Part shown: positions 34,325 to 42,921 of the stretch, piece by piece
Layout: each line of letters starts with the position of its first letter
Position numbering within the stretch: the stretch's first letter is position 1
Assembly (NCBI GenBank): GCA_903866825.1
Contig: CAIPPE010000141.1
Span: 1-46,601, forward strand
Direction: 5' to 3'
Source: an uncultured Methylococcaceae bacterium
GTDB lineage: Bacteria > Pseudomonadota > Gammaproteobacteria > Methylococcales > Methylomonadaceae
DNA length: 46,601 nt
Notes under the pieces: generated by a model
What the model was told of the DNA's origin: nothing
Databases searched by the model: none
Seen by the model: only the letters and a program-made list of their open reading frames with translations
Translations under genes and position numbers: made by a program

Positions 34325-36143
34325 AGTCAGAATAATTTAGGTCAAACAATCTTTTTGCTATGGCAAGTACCATGTGTTTTGTCACCCCATTCCCGCACAG
34401 TTTGTATCGCTGCGTGTCGGATATTTCCTTTATCTCTCCGTTGTAGTTGCCGTACTTAGTCCAATCATCAGGCAATCCTTGCAACCGCTCCGTTTCTATT
34501 GGGGTTAATCTTCGGATATTCGAGGTTTGTCGTGCTGATTGGTTTTCTTCATAAGTGCATTTCCATATTTTTTGAAACGTTGATAATGCTTTTCGCAGTA
34601 ACCAAGACCCTTCTGTGGTTTCCCACAAACAACGCAGATTTTTTTTCTTTTGTGCTGTAAATTGTGGCATGAGCGACATAAAACCTGTAAATTGTTTATA
34701 GAGTTGTTCTTCCAGTTTTCGTCCTTGTGGTGTATGTCCAAATTTTGTTCTGCACCACACATTTCGCACTTTTCTTTCGTCTTCAAATTCCTCGCATGGT
34801 GATGTGCTGTCATCCACTTCACATTCTCCTTTTTTTGTCCCATAAGGTTTTTTGCAGAACATATTTGATTGCAAAATTTTCGCCTGTTGAAATGTATTAA
34901 TGCCTCCAACTCCCCATTCGACCATCTCTTCCTCTCCAATTTCTTTGAACAATAAAAACAGTGCTTTAATGGCGTTTCTTTTATCCTCTGTCCCATACAA
35001 AATAGTTTCTTTAAAGATAAGCATAAAACCTTGCAGCAACAAGGAATTAGACACATCATTTACTCTTTTTTCTACGATTTTATATTGGTCTGTTATTTGG
35101 CTATTAAGCGCTGGAGAAATGCCACTGCTATCGTACACCCTATTTTGCTGATAGGGTTGCTTGCCATCGCTTTCTATTGATGGATTTACTTGTATCACCC
35201 CCTGATTACACGCCGTATCTAATGTTTGCGCTACACCCTTCCCAATACGCCCACGCCTTGTTGTAGAGTTGGGAAAACTAAAATTGATACTATCACCTTC
35301 TGCCGCTTCTTCATAACCTTGTTTGGTAGCTGACTTGATAGCTACTTTTGGTGTGTTCCCGTGACCACCAGATAGGCATTGCTCAATGCCTATCTGGTCA
35401 AATACCTGACCATCTTGGCTACTATTTAATCGGGCTAATACTTTTATGCCTTCACCCTTATTTGTGGATAATGTAGGGCTAATTCCGTTCGACCCGTACA
35501 CGTTGCCATTCATTCCGTTACCTGACGGATTTACATTGCCTATATTTTCAATGCCTATGCCGATTTGGCTATATATTCCAAAATCTTCCCCGATAGGAAA
35601 TACTTGTCTGCTACCTGTTCCTCTAAGATGTCCGATAATGAATATCCGCTCTCTATTTTGGGGTAATACCCAACGTGTATTGCAAAGCTGCAATTCAATA
35701 TCATATTGTGGCAGACTTTCATTAAGGTAGGCAAGAACTTCAATTGCATTGCGGAAGTCCACACCGGAATTGACAGAGTACAATCCTTTGACGTTCTCAG
35801 CAATAAAATTTCTTGGGCGATATTGACCGATAAGCCTAACCGCTTCATATAAAAGACCGCTTCTAGTACCTGACTGTTGTCCTTTGCGTTTTCCAGCAAT
35901 ACTATTGTCCTGGCAAGGCCATCCGAAAGTAATAAGGTCAAGTTTTCCGCAGGTTGATTCTGAAATAGACTGTATTGCTCCGACATATTGTGATTTTGGG
36001 AAGTTGTAAGAATAATTAGCTATGGCATGTTTATCTATCTCAGAAAAGTAAGTTTCCCTGAAACGAAATCCAGCTTCTTCGATGGCTTTATGAAACCCGC
36101 CATACCCTGAGAATAAATCTAAATAACCGTTGAGTAATTCCAT
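34311..36143 (-). CDS. C5 cytosine DNA methyltransferase with inserted segment
   Basis: A 610-aa enzyme that methylates cytosine at C5. Motif I YLDLFSGYGGFHKA (7-20), motif IV GWPCQDNS with catalytic Cys77, motif VI ENVKG (116-120), motif VIII LPQNRERIFIIG, motif IX RRLTPIETERLQGLPDDW and motif X YKLCGNGV are present. Residues about 361-546 are extra and unlike a methyltransferase: this stretch is the alternative frame of a nested HNH endonuclease gene. Without it the protein would be about 420 aa, the usual size. It probably protects phage DNA from host restriction; no partner restriction enzyme is encoded. Confidence 0.9.
   Translation of the reverse strand: MELLNGYLDLFSGYGGFHKAIEEAGFRFRETYFSEIDKHAIANYSYNFPKSQYVGAIQSISESTCGKLDLITFGWPCQDNSIAGKRKGQQSGTRSGLLYEAVRLIGQYRPRNFIAENVKGLYSVNSGVDFRNAIEVLAYLNESLPQYDIELQLCNTRWVLPQNRERIFIIGHLRGTGSRQVFPIGEDFGIYSQIGIGIENIGNVNPSGNGMNGNVYGSNGISPTLSTNKGEGIKVLARLNSSQDGQVFDQIGIEQCLSGGHGNTPKVAIKSATKQGYEEAAEGDSINFSFPNSTTRRGRIGKGVAQTLDTACNQGVIQVNPSIESDGKQPYQQNRVYDSSGISPALNSQITDQYKIVEKRVNDVSNSLLLQGFMLIFKETILYGTEDKRNAIKALFLLFKEIGEEEMVEWGVGGINTFQQAKILQSNMFCKKPYGTKKGECEVDDSTSPCEEFEDERKVRNVWCRTKFGHTPQGRKLEEQLYKQFTGFMSLMPQFTAQKKKNLRCLWETTEGSWLLRKALSTFQKIWKCTYEENQSARQTSNIRRLTPIETERLQGLPDDWTKYGNYNGEIKEISDTQRYKLCGNGVTKHMVLAIAKRLFDLNYSDYDRH
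34505..34996 (-). CDS. HNH homing endonuclease nested in the methyltransferase gene
   Basis: A 163-aa protein from ATG at 34996 (an in-frame ATG at 35059 is also possible), in a different frame from the methyltransferase that spans it. Zinc knuckles CFYCSKK and CNQICS precede the HNH core CEMCGAEQNLDIHHKDENWKNN...LQVLCRSCH; a last knuckle CVVCGK follows. Its final codons run into the methyltransferase motif IX, whose DNA supplies the stop. This is the signature of a homing endonuclease inserted in a host gene. The host frame stays open through the insert, so both may be made. Confidence 0.82.
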   Translation of the reverse strand: MGQRIKETPLKHCFYCSKKLERKRWSNGELEALIHFNRRKFCNQICSAKNLMGQKKENVKWMTAHHHARNLKTKEKCEMCGAEQNLDIHHKDENWKNNSINNLQVLCRSCHNLQHKRKKICVVCGKPQKGLGYCEKHYQRFKKYGNALMKKTNQHDKPRISED

Positions 36144-36144
36144 G

Positions 36145-36780
36145 TTACGATGCTTTATTTACTTGTTTTAATGCTCCTTTGAAACTTGGGTTAATGCAGG
36201 CCAGCGGATGCGGGATATACATGTGCTTATTCGGGTCGAATGGTTCTGCGACTATACGCGTCGGTTTTGGCGCTGGCTTTGGTTCCCTCATTGGCTTAAC
36301 GGGCCGTTGATTTTTGACGGGAGCGGGTTTATCTTTTTTGACCTGTACGGGGTTTACAACCTTTGGCTTTACCTCTACAGGCTTCTTTTCTTTGCGCCTT
36401 AGATCGGTGCCTACTTTCTCCCTACTCCATGTACCATCAGCGTTTTTCGTGTACTTGTAGGTAACACCATAACCAGATACGGATATTCTGCTTGTGCCTG
36501 GTACTACCTTATACAGCTTAGGAAATGTCTTGTCAATCCTACGATAGTCGGACATAGCCTTTCTGAATAAACTTGTTTCCACTCCGAAGTGCTCAGCCAT
36601 TTCACGTATGTTCATAGTGTCTCTGTGTTCCCTTACATATTTTAAACGGGAGAACGTCCAGATTTTGCGGGAGCATGTACGTGAGCAGTACACTTTTTTA
36701 GATGAAGGCTTGCACTGAAATTCAGTTGTGCAGGAATCATTTTTGCAGGTGCGGGTGTGTTGGGTGCTCGGCATATTCAT
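36145..36780 (-). CDS. Zinc-finger/HTH DNA-binding early protein
   Basis: A 211-aa protein. Residues about 11-37 have C-K-N-D-S-C...YCSRTC, a zinc ribbon. Then NIREMAEHFGVETSLFRKAMSDY forms a helix-turn-helix. A long Lys/Pro/Val-rich linker (KKPVEVKPKVVNPVQVKKDK) leads to a short conserved tail (MYIPHPLACINPSFKG). It is probably a DNA-binding regulator or structural DNA protein. It ends one base before the methyltransferase start. Confidence 0.65.
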   Translation of the reverse strand: MNMPSTQHTRTCKNDSCTTEFQCKPSSKKVYCSRTCSRKIWTFSRLKYVREHRDTMNIREMAEHFGVETSLFRKAMSDYRRIDKTFPKLYKVVPGTSRISVSGYGVTYKYTKNADGTWSREKVGTDLRRKEKKPVEVKPKVVNPVQVKKDKPAPVKNQRPVKPMREPKPAPKPTRIVAEPFDPNKHMYIPHPLACINPSFKGALKQVNKAS

Positions 36781-36797
36781 TGAGTATTTTATTGTTG

Positions 36798-36844
36798 CAG
36801 AACTGGCAGATTTGAACTACCAGACGGCCTTTAACCGTGTTCTG
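36798..36844 (-). ncRNA. 47-nt tRNA-like element without D arm
   Basis: On the - strand CAGAAC (5') pairs with GTTCTG (3') as a 6-bp acceptor-like stem. Inside, ACGG / CCGT closes a 7-nt loop TTAAAGG (anticodon-arm-like), and GGTAG / CTGCC closes TTCAAAT, a consensus T loop. Joints are 0, 2 and 1 nt. There is no D arm. It fills the gap between two early genes. It may be a minimal tRNA-like RNA, a tRNA-derived remnant or an attachment core; a functional tRNA is unlikely. Confidence 0.55.
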
Positions 36845-36845
36845 A

Positions 36846-37583
36846 CTACTTATGAATGATTACAAAGTCTTTCACATTGGCAAGTTCAGTTTCGAATATG
36901 CCATCAATGGCGCCGTCGGTCGCTTCTTTTAGGCCTACGCTTTCCAACCAAAATGATATAGCGCTATTCAGAACTTCCCAGCATATTTCTACCTCTATTT
37001 TCACAGGGTCAAATCCCTTAAATAGCGGAACTGACAATGTAAATTTGTCTTTGAAACCATCATGTGCAACAGTATTGGATTCATCGTTGTTAACACGCTT
37101 GCCCTTCCCATCTTGCTCCTGTGTCAGTTCCTGTTGAGTTTTAAAACGGATAGCAGATAGACCAGAGATAACTTCATTGTATTGCTGCTTATCTTCAAAA
37201 AACAGGCGGTTGAATTTCAGGAGGCGTAACAACTGCTTGCGGTCGTAACGCGTATCTTGGTTGATACCAAATTGCTTAAGTTCCTCCGATGCCTGTAGTT
37301 TTGCGGTTACGGTAACACTATAATGAGCTTCCGGGTCCTGCTTCATAACTATAGTTCGAGCGTTCTTGTCCGCTTCTACTATAATTGTGTTTGGATTTAG
37401 CACCTGAATACCCTGCGCGCTTACCCTGCGTATCGCTACATAATTAGTGATAGTATGAATATCACCATCAATAGCGATAGACTTTGGTTCTTTCAAAGGA
37501 AGCGGGGCAACTGCGGCTCCTTCCCTGATTGTAAGTTCTGTGCATCCCTCAGGAAGTACAATTTGCATTTTTTCGTTATTCAC
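36846..37583 (-). CDS. Early protein upstream of recombination genes, unknown
   Basis: A 245-aa protein. The first 110 residues are beta-rich (CTELTIREGAAVAPLPLKEPKSIAIDGD). Then FGINQDTRYDRKQLLRLLKFNRLFF, a helical segment, and an acidic C-terminus. Located with the RecT/exonuclease set, so a role with them is possible. Not recognised as a named family. Confidence 0.65.
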   Translation of the reverse strand: MNNEKMQIVLPEGCTELTIREGAAVAPLPLKEPKSIAIDGDIHTITNYVAIRRVSAQGIQVLNPNTIIVEADKNARTIVMKQDPEAHYSVTVTAKLQASEELKQFGINQDTRYDRKQLLRLLKFNRLFFEDKQQYNEVISGLSAIRFKTQQELTQEQDGKGKRVNNDESNTVAHDGFKDKFTLSVPLFKGFDPVKIEVEICWEVLNSAISFWLESVGLKEATDGAIDGIFETELANVKDFVIIHK

Positions 37584-37614
37584 TTTATTTGTTTTTGGTA
37601 TGCTGAAAGAATAA

Positions 37615-38037
37615 TTAAGATGCTTTAACAGTAGGAACGAACATCCTGCTTTGTCCTTTCTTTTCCTCTGGACGTAGGCGGCGTGATTCTACGAAGTCGC
37701 CATTTTCATCGTAGGTAACCATAATGCTATTATCATAGTCGGCAATGTGGTAGATAACGCCTTCACGTTTCTCCTGCTTAGTGGTAATCTCATAAAGAAG
37801 TTTGGTGTTTTCCTCTGCCTTCGGCTTGATGTGCTGTTTGTGAGTGTCTACCAATTCCTTGATTTTGGCTTTCTCGTTTCCGAGCCAAATAGAATTGTCG
37901 GTAAATTGTTCACGCTTCAGGTCAAGGTCTGACTGAGTAAGCGGAGTATAGTACTCCTTTTGCTCTATCTTCTCTGCGGTGTCTTGTAATACCTGCATCC
38001 TTTCCGCATAGGGTGCATCCGGCATGAATTTTTGCAT
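37615..38037 (-). CDS. Early charged protein, unknown
   Basis: A 140-aa protein rich in Glu, Lys and Gln. A helical first two thirds (DLDLKREQFTDNSIWLGNEKAKIKELVDTHKQHIKPKAEEN) is followed by a beta hairpin (GVIYHIADYDNSIMVTYDENGDF) and a basic end. It lies between unknown early genes upstream of the initiator. No domain recognised. Confidence 0.65.
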   Translation of the reverse strand: MQKFMPDAPYAERMQVLQDTAEKIEQKEYYTPLTQSDLDLKREQFTDNSIWLGNEKAKIKELVDTHKQHIKPKAEENTKLLYEITTKQEKREGVIYHIADYDNSIMVTYDENGDFVESRRLRPEEKKGQSRMFVPTVKAS

Positions 38038-38111
38038 TGCTTTATGTTTATTGGTTAATAACGATTATTTAAAAAATGCTCGCTGTAGAAACAGAAAGCG
38101 TAAACCTGTAA

Positions 38112-38354
38112 TTAGTCTCCTGACTTTTCGAATGACTTGAGAAGTGGGTCATATACCTGCTGACAGGTAACGATGCACGTCTCATTCATTTCCAGAGAGG
38201 TGTGATTTTTTGTTGTCAACTGGGATTTACCCTCTACAACAAAAGTTTCATTAACAATGTCAAGGTCAATAACCTTTACTCCGGCTCCTTCTACGAAGTG
38301 ACCGTTATCGCTGCTCGGAGCGATATTCTTTTTAATCTGTGCTACTTTCTGCAT
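38112..38354 (-). CDS. Small early protein, unknown
   Basis: An 80-aa beta-rich protein with ATG start (MQKVAQIKKNIAPSSDNGHF..., KVIDLDIVNETFVVEGKSQL). No recognised domain. It follows the DUF6745 gene closely. Confidence 0.6.
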   Translation of the reverse strand: MQKVAQIKKNIAPSSDNGHFVEGAGVKVIDLDIVNETFVVEGKSQLTTKNHTSLEMNETCIVTCQQVYDPLLKSFEKSGD

Positions 38355-38385
38355 TTTTTTGGTTTTATTGTATTAGAAAAAAATA

Positions 38386-39648
38386 TTAGTACTCGTAAGT
38401 CATTTTTGAAAAATATTCTTCTCCGGTAATTGGCGTCAAATCCTGCGCTTCGGTTTTTGTTAACTTTTTCAAAAGTTCATTGCCCCTGTCAGTCAGCGTT
38501 GTGCTGTAGCGCTCTCCTTGCCTGCGTATTTCCTTTATATATGGCTTGAGACATACGGGTATCCGGTAAAGCGATGCTATAGCATCCTTAGCCTTTTTCT
38601 GAACAGGATCTACCCCCAGATAAAACATTCGATCGGTAGATGGGCAATAGCAACGAACGTAAGCAATAGCAATGCCGCCAAAGTTTCCCTTGAACAAAGT
38701 GTACACCCCGATGTTCATGCCTTCATTTGTACCCTGCAGATATTCAGGTTTCTTTTTGTCAACGTAGGTGTCGATCTCTTTCAGGTGCTCAGTAAATAAG
38801 TTGACCAGGTAATCTTCACCCCAATTCTCGCGCATGAATAATAATATGGCTGCTTTGGTTTCTTCGTTTTTTTCGGCAATAAATTCACCTAGCCCATATT
38901 GCTTTTTCAGTAGCTTATCAAAAGTGTTTTGCTCAAGGTTTACCCCATTTACATAGTACTGGCAGTACCCGTCTTTGAATATAATAGCTGGACCAGAGAT
39001 GCTATGAAGTAAACCGGCATCGTTACGGGATATTTCAGATGGCAGAGCAGAAATGATGCAAAATCCGCTCAAATGGATCATGTCGTATATCCCAGAGAGT
39101 ATCAATTGTTTGAACTGGTTGAACCCTTCGTGATTTATCACACCTATCTGCGTGAAAAAATCGTAAAAAGAAACCCAACCATAGTCGCCGATGCTGCCGT
39201 AAGAAGAAAAGGATTCGTATTGAATTTTGCTGGCCCAAACGCTGTCCCCGACGCTGGCCCTGACGCTGGCCCTGACGCTGGCCCTGACGCTGGCCCCGAC
39301 GCTGGCCCAAACGCTGGCCCTGACGCTGGCCCCGACGCTGGCCGGAGCCGACTTCGTCAGCTCTTTCAAAAGATGTACAGCATATTGCGCTCCCATAGGG
39401 CTATCTACATAGACTATCGTCGGTACTTCGTGTTTAGCAAGTTTATAAAGCCATTCAATTCCGATTTTAGCCTTTGCCTTGTCTATTGAATTTTTACAGG
39501 AAAAAATGTAGTCCAGCCAGAAATCCCTTACTTTATCTGCATGTGCTAATTGCAGCTCATTAAGATGTTGAAGTACGCCGGCTGACTTTACAAACATTAA
39601 TTGATTGCCATTGATCTGGTCTCCTTCTGCGATAATTACGTTATCCAT
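38386..39648 (-). CDS. DUF6745-like protein with tandem ASV repeat
   Basis: A 420-aa protein. Residues about 100-140 are a run of four-residue repeats of the form A-S-V-(R/G/W), encoded by 12-bp DNA repeats. The segment after it (GWVSFYDFFTQIGVI..., ISALPSEISRNDAGLLHSISGPAIIFKDGYCQYYVNGVNL) matches DUF6745, a family known for such SVxxS repeats, mainly in free-living bacteria. The C-terminal 150 residues add a mixed domain. Function unknown. It lies between the exonuclease and unknown early genes. The repeat count could vary between isolates. Confidence 0.78.
   Translation of the reverse strand: MDNVIIAEGDQINGNQLMFVKSAGVLQHLNELQLAHADKVRDFWLDYIFSCKNSIDKAKAKIGIEWLYKLAKHEVPTIVYVDSPMGAQYAVHLLKELTKSAPASVGASVRASVWASVGASVRASVRASVRASVGDSVWASKIQYESFSSYGSIGDYGWVSFYDFFTQIGVINHEGFNQFKQLILSGIYDMIHLSGFCIISALPSEISRNDAGLLHSISGPAIIFKDGYCQYYVNGVNLEQNTFDKLLKKQYGLGEFIAEKNEETKAAILLFMRENWGEDYLVNLFTEHLKEIDTYVDKKKPEYLQGTNEGMNIGVYTLFKGNFGGIAIAYVRCYCPSTDRMFYLGVDPVQKKAKDAIASLYRIPVCLKPYIKEIRRQGERYSTTLTDRGNELLKKLTKTEAQDLTPITGEEYFSKMTYEY
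39226..39345. repeat. 12-bp tandem repeat in DUF6745 gene
   Basis: Nine consecutive 12-bp units (39238-39345) of GACGCTGGCCCT with few changes, preceded by one degenerate unit (39226-39237). As a multiple of three the array can grow or shrink without breaking the frame. It adds or removes four residues per unit. Confidence 0.95.
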
Positions 39649-39714
39649 TTTTTACAGGTTTGTGTGGTTTAAAAATTATTTTCTATTCAAACATTTTTAC
39701 TTGCTCATTTGGCA

Positions 39715-40524
39715 TTAATCCGCAACTTTATCGTGCACAACAACAGGCACACCATTGATTTGGTCGTGAATAACAACAGAAACAATTGGGCGTTCAATTA
39801 ATAGCTTACCAGCCTTAAGCACGCACTCTGTAAGCATATCTTTGTCTGCTTGGGGCACCTCAAAGCGGATGATGTTGAGGTTTTTGTAGTAACCATTGTT
39901 GCGGATGTATGGGAGTGAATCATCAGAGGCGAAAGCAAGCCACATACAATTATCCTCTCCCTGAGCTTCTAAGCGGATCAAGTCTAATTCACTTTGATAT
40001 GGTGCGTAAACTATCAGCTCTGCAAACCTGCAATTATTAATAACGGAGTTTGAAACAAGCTGCAGGTAGTACTTCTCTCCGTCTTTGTGCTCCTTTCTTA
40101 TAGCGTTCATGGCATCCATTCCGGTAAGACCATCATAAAGCGGCTGCACCAAGCCACAAAATGACTTACGGGTGAAAGGGCACTTAATATCAAATACTGT
40201 TTTCCCTTCATCATACTTGATACCATCTTTGCTACCAGCCCAATAGTCTATACGTGGGTGTACATCAGTTTCTGTAGATGTAAGAATATATTCCATGCCC
40301 AACAGGTCGAATACGTTCTTTTCAACGCGCTTGCCCCATGTAAGTGGTTTTGCATCTGCTTCACTATCGAGCGACATATCTAGCCTACGCTCCATATTCT
40401 TTTCTTTGATGTAGGTAATGGCCGGTGCGCCAAATCCTAGTTCGCCCTTTCCTGTTGTCGTGAGTGCTACTACCTCTGATGAAGTAAATGAGCCTATACG
40501 GTTGATGTTCTTTGTAATTGACAT
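39715..40524 (-). CDS. YqaJ-type recombination exonuclease
   Basis: A 269-aa nuclease of the lambda-exonuclease/YqaJ group. N-terminal GSFTSSEVVALTTTG, then PLTWGKRVEKNVFDLLG, GSKDGI and the metal-binding DIKCPFTRKSFCG, with YYLQLVSNSVI (Gln) matching the family. It degrades one strand of double-stranded ends, leaving tails for the RecT protein encoded just upstream. The pair forms a phage single-strand annealing system. Its acidic centre uses D-x-K in place of the common E-x-K. Confidence 0.88.
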   Translation of the reverse strand: MSITKNINRIGSFTSSEVVALTTTGKGELGFGAPAITYIKEKNMERRLDMSLDSEADAKPLTWGKRVEKNVFDLLGMEYILTSTETDVHPRIDYWAGSKDGIKYDEGKTVFDIKCPFTRKSFCGLVQPLYDGLTGMDAMNAIRKEHKDGEKYYLQLVSNSVINNCRFAELIVYAPYQSELDLIRLEAQGEDNCMWLAFASDDSLPYIRNNGYYKNLNIIRFEVPQADKDMLTECVLKAGKLLIERPIVSVVIHDQINGVPVVVHDKVAD

Positions 40525-40597
40525 ATGATTGGTTTTTTGCCGCCAAAGGCAGATGCTGGTGGGCTATCGGCTGATTGACGGAGTTTGTACTTACTGG

Positions 40598-41536
40598 CTA
40601 CTTTCCCTGTAACAGTGTGTGCAGCTTCTTATAACTTGCCTCCTCTTTGTTGTTGATAATGCGCTCCGCATCTTTCAGTTCCTTTTCCGTTAACACATCT
40701 TTCTTGAAGTCAAATAGCATTGTGAGGTCTTCTATATTGATAGCTTCTGGTAATTGAGCATTAGCAACATCTTCATGGTCTACATATTCAACCTCGTTGG
40801 TGTCCGCATCTTTAACTACTGATTGATCAGTTATCATAGCGGTTTGAATGTCAACCGACAATGGGCCATACTTCGACAACAGCAACTTTATTACGGTCTT
40901 TGTTGCCATTGCCTCAAAGTCTGTTTTCCATTTGCCGTATGTCTGGTTGTAGGTCTTGGAATACTTTTTGCCATGCGCCTGTAGCTGGTCAACAGTCATA
41001 TACAGCGTAGCCTCGAATCCATTAATAGTGGAGAAGTAGGCAGCATATCCCGTTACCTTGTCAGATAGTTTCTTATCAAAGTCAAATTCGCAGCCTGTAA
41101 GCGGATTGTTCTTTATCAGTTGACCTTCATAGATTGCAGCGGCCCCTATTTTCTTATACATGCCCGTGCGCTGTGCGAGCTGAATGAAACCTTTGTAGCC
41201 TATCTGAAATTGAGCTACCTGGATAGTGTAATCCCGGCCCTGCTCGTCTTGCCTTTTCTCGTTGTACGGGATGATATAGGCGAAGCCCAAGTTGTTGTTA
41301 AGCGGGAGGTCAAGCGTTGCGGCCACACATGCAGCCTGATAGATGCTCATAGGGTCAGCGTTCGCCAGTAGCTTGTTAGATGCCACTATCTGCAATACCG
41401 ATGTAATAAAGCCTGTTGACTTTTTGCCCAACATGGCCTGTAGCTTACTTTTTATATTGTCCTGATCAAATAAGGACTTTGCAGTTAATTTCTGTTGTGG
41501 TGGTGGCGGGGTCTGTACTGATGTTTCGTTTGCCAT
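40598..41536 (-). CDS. recT: RecT single-strand annealing protein
   Basis: A 312-aa RecT/Redbeta-family annealing protein. The N-terminal tail is Pro/Gln-rich (TPPPPQQK), followed by the core FITSVLQIVASNKLLANADPMSIYQAACVAATLDLPLNNNLG, the hallmark QFQIGYKGFIQLAQRTGMYKKI and ATKTVIKLLLSKYGPLS. It anneals complementary single strands made by the neighbouring YqaJ-type exonuclease. Such pairs drive recombination between phages and may explain the mosaic features seen here. Confidence 0.95.
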   Translation of the reverse strand: MANETSVQTPPPPQQKLTAKSLFDQDNIKSKLQAMLGKKSTGFITSVLQIVASNKLLANADPMSIYQAACVAATLDLPLNNNLGFAYIIPYNEKRQDEQGRDYTIQVAQFQIGYKGFIQLAQRTGMYKKIGAAAIYEGQLIKNNPLTGCEFDFDKKLSDKVTGYAAYFSTINGFEATLYMTVDQLQAHGKKYSKTYNQTYGKWKTDFEAMATKTVIKLLLSKYGPLSVDIQTAMITDQSVVKDADTNEVEYVDHEDVANAQLPEAINIEDLTMLFDFKKDVLTEKELKDAERIINNKEEASYKKLHTLLQGK

Positions 41537-41553
41537 TTGGTTTGTATTGGTTT

Positions 41554-42675
41554 TTATAGTGATTTAACGTTTTTGAGAATATAGTCCTGAACCTTAGTAA
41601 GTAGCCCTTGTACGCCTGTTGATACCTTCATGCCTTCTTCGGTTGCGCACTCGGGTATAGTCAGCTCAGATATTGACTTAAATAAAACCATCAGCTTTTC
41701 TTTGTCCGGTGCCAGTGCAGCCTGTCGTGTCGCTTCTATTTTTGCCGCTTCTGCTTCCTGCATCTTACGGGCTTCCTCTGCCTTTTGTTCCTCGATCATG
41801 CGCAGACGTTCATCCTCTACGGCCTTCACCCTTGCTTCTTCCAGTTCCTTTTCACGGGCAATAGCTGCTATCCTTTCAGCCTCGGAGCGTTCTGCAGCCG
41901 CCCTTTCATCTGCTATGCGCTTGTTTTCAGCATCTATCTTGTCCTGTGCGGCCTTCTGCTCTGCGGCTATGCGCTCCTGTTCTGCCTTGGACTTGGCTTG
42001 CTGTTCCTCAAACTCCCTGCGCTGGCGTTCCAGTTCTTCGCGCTCCTTTTGCAGGCGCTCTTCCTCTGCTTTCTTTTCAGTGGCAATGCGTTCGGCTTCT
42101 ATGCGCTCCGCTTCTTTCCTATCTGCTTCGGCTTTCAGGATGATAGCATACTGTTCTTTCACCTGAACCATAAATGCGGAAAACCTTTCATTATCCATGT
42201 CCTTTATGATAGGCATCGATATAGTCAGCTCATTGATAGAATAATTGCTACCATCGAATGCGCATCCACAATCAATAAGTTCCTTGCAACGCGCATTTAA
42301 ACGCTCCTGAGCCACGCGCTCCGCTTCCTGCCTGATGCGCTCTTTCTCTGCATCTACTTTGTCTGTTTCAGCCTGCAGATGTGCTTCAACTTCCTCAAAC
42401 TGGCTGTTAATTTCTTTTTCCTTTGCAATCCAGGCTTTCTGAATGCGGACGGCTTCCTGTCGCCCGCATTCAGCAATTTTTGAAGTCAGGACGCGCACTT
42501 TCTTTATTTCCTTGCGAGCTTCATCGGCGGCTTTGTAGCCTAATTTATCATCTATACCATTTACAACCATTTCCTTGTAGGTAGGTAGCTTTATGAGCAT
42601 ATCCCCTATTTCAGACTGCTTTACCAGTGATGTTTCTATGGGGTCGATAACTTGTAATTCGTTGGTTTGTGACAT
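41554..42675 (-). CDS. Coiled-coil protein of the recombination module (DUF1351-like)
   Basis: A 373-aa protein. The frame is open 36 codons further upstream, overlapping the previous gene; MSQTNELQVIDP at 42675 is the better start. The middle 150 residues are a very regular Glu/Arg/Lys/Ala coiled coil (EAERIEAERIATEKKAEEE...). N- and C-terminal parts are compact helices. Similar long coiled-coil proteins (DUF1351-like) commonly accompany RecT. A scaffolding or SSB-like accessory role in recombination is inferred from context. Confidence 0.7.
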   Translation of the reverse strand: MSQTNELQVIDPIETSLVKQSEIGDMLIKLPTYKEMVVNGIDDKLGYKAADEARKEIKKVRVLTSKIAECGRQEAVRIQKAWIAKEKEINSQFEEVEAHLQAETDKVDAEKERIRQEAERVAQERLNARCKELIDCGCAFDGSNYSINELTISMPIIKDMDNERFSAFMVQVKEQYAIILKAEADRKEAERIEAERIATEKKAEEERLQKEREELERQRREFEEQQAKSKAEQERIAAEQKAAQDKIDAENKRIADERAAAERSEAERIAAIAREKELEEARVKAVEDERLRMIEEQKAEEARKMQEAEAAKIEATRQAALAPDKEKLMVLFKSISELTIPECATEEGMKVSTGVQGLLTKVQDYILKNVKSL

Positions 42676-42700
42676 TGCTATAATTTTATGAGGTTGATAA

Positions 42701-42919
42701 TTAGTCCATTTCTTTTTCAACATCAGTCCCGAATGAATGATGCGGCAGGTTGGTGTGTAGTTGCTTATTAGCTTCATCAACAAGGGCGTTTACACTATCG
42801 AATACCGACCTTTCCTTATTGATGGGTATAGTTATTTCGGTTACTGTACCCGTTGCACTCAATACCTTTATTTGTGGGTCACTTGATGGGTAGATGAGCA
42901 CCCCAACTATTTTATACAT
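42701..42919 (-). CDS. Small early protein, unknown
   Basis: A 72-aa protein with a beta-rich first half (YKIVGVLIYPSSDPQIKVLSATG) and a helical second half (DSVNALVDEANKQLHTNLPHH). It starts three bases after a 30-aa basic frame and precedes the coiled-coil gene. No recognised domain. Confidence 0.6.
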   Translation of the reverse strand: MYKIVGVLIYPSSDPQIKVLSATGTVTEITIPINKERSVFDSVNALVDEANKQLHTNLPHHSFGTDVEKEMD

Positions 42920-42921
42920 GA

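Noticed and set aside
39226-39345. CRISPR-like array
   Set aside because: Units are 12 bp, contiguous, without spacers and in frame within a gene; it is a coding tandem repeat.
41630-42166. 178-aa Ser/Ala-rich frame on the + strand
   Set aside because: It is the complement of the regular Glu/Arg/Lys coiled coil on the - strand, which forces a Ser-rich shadow.
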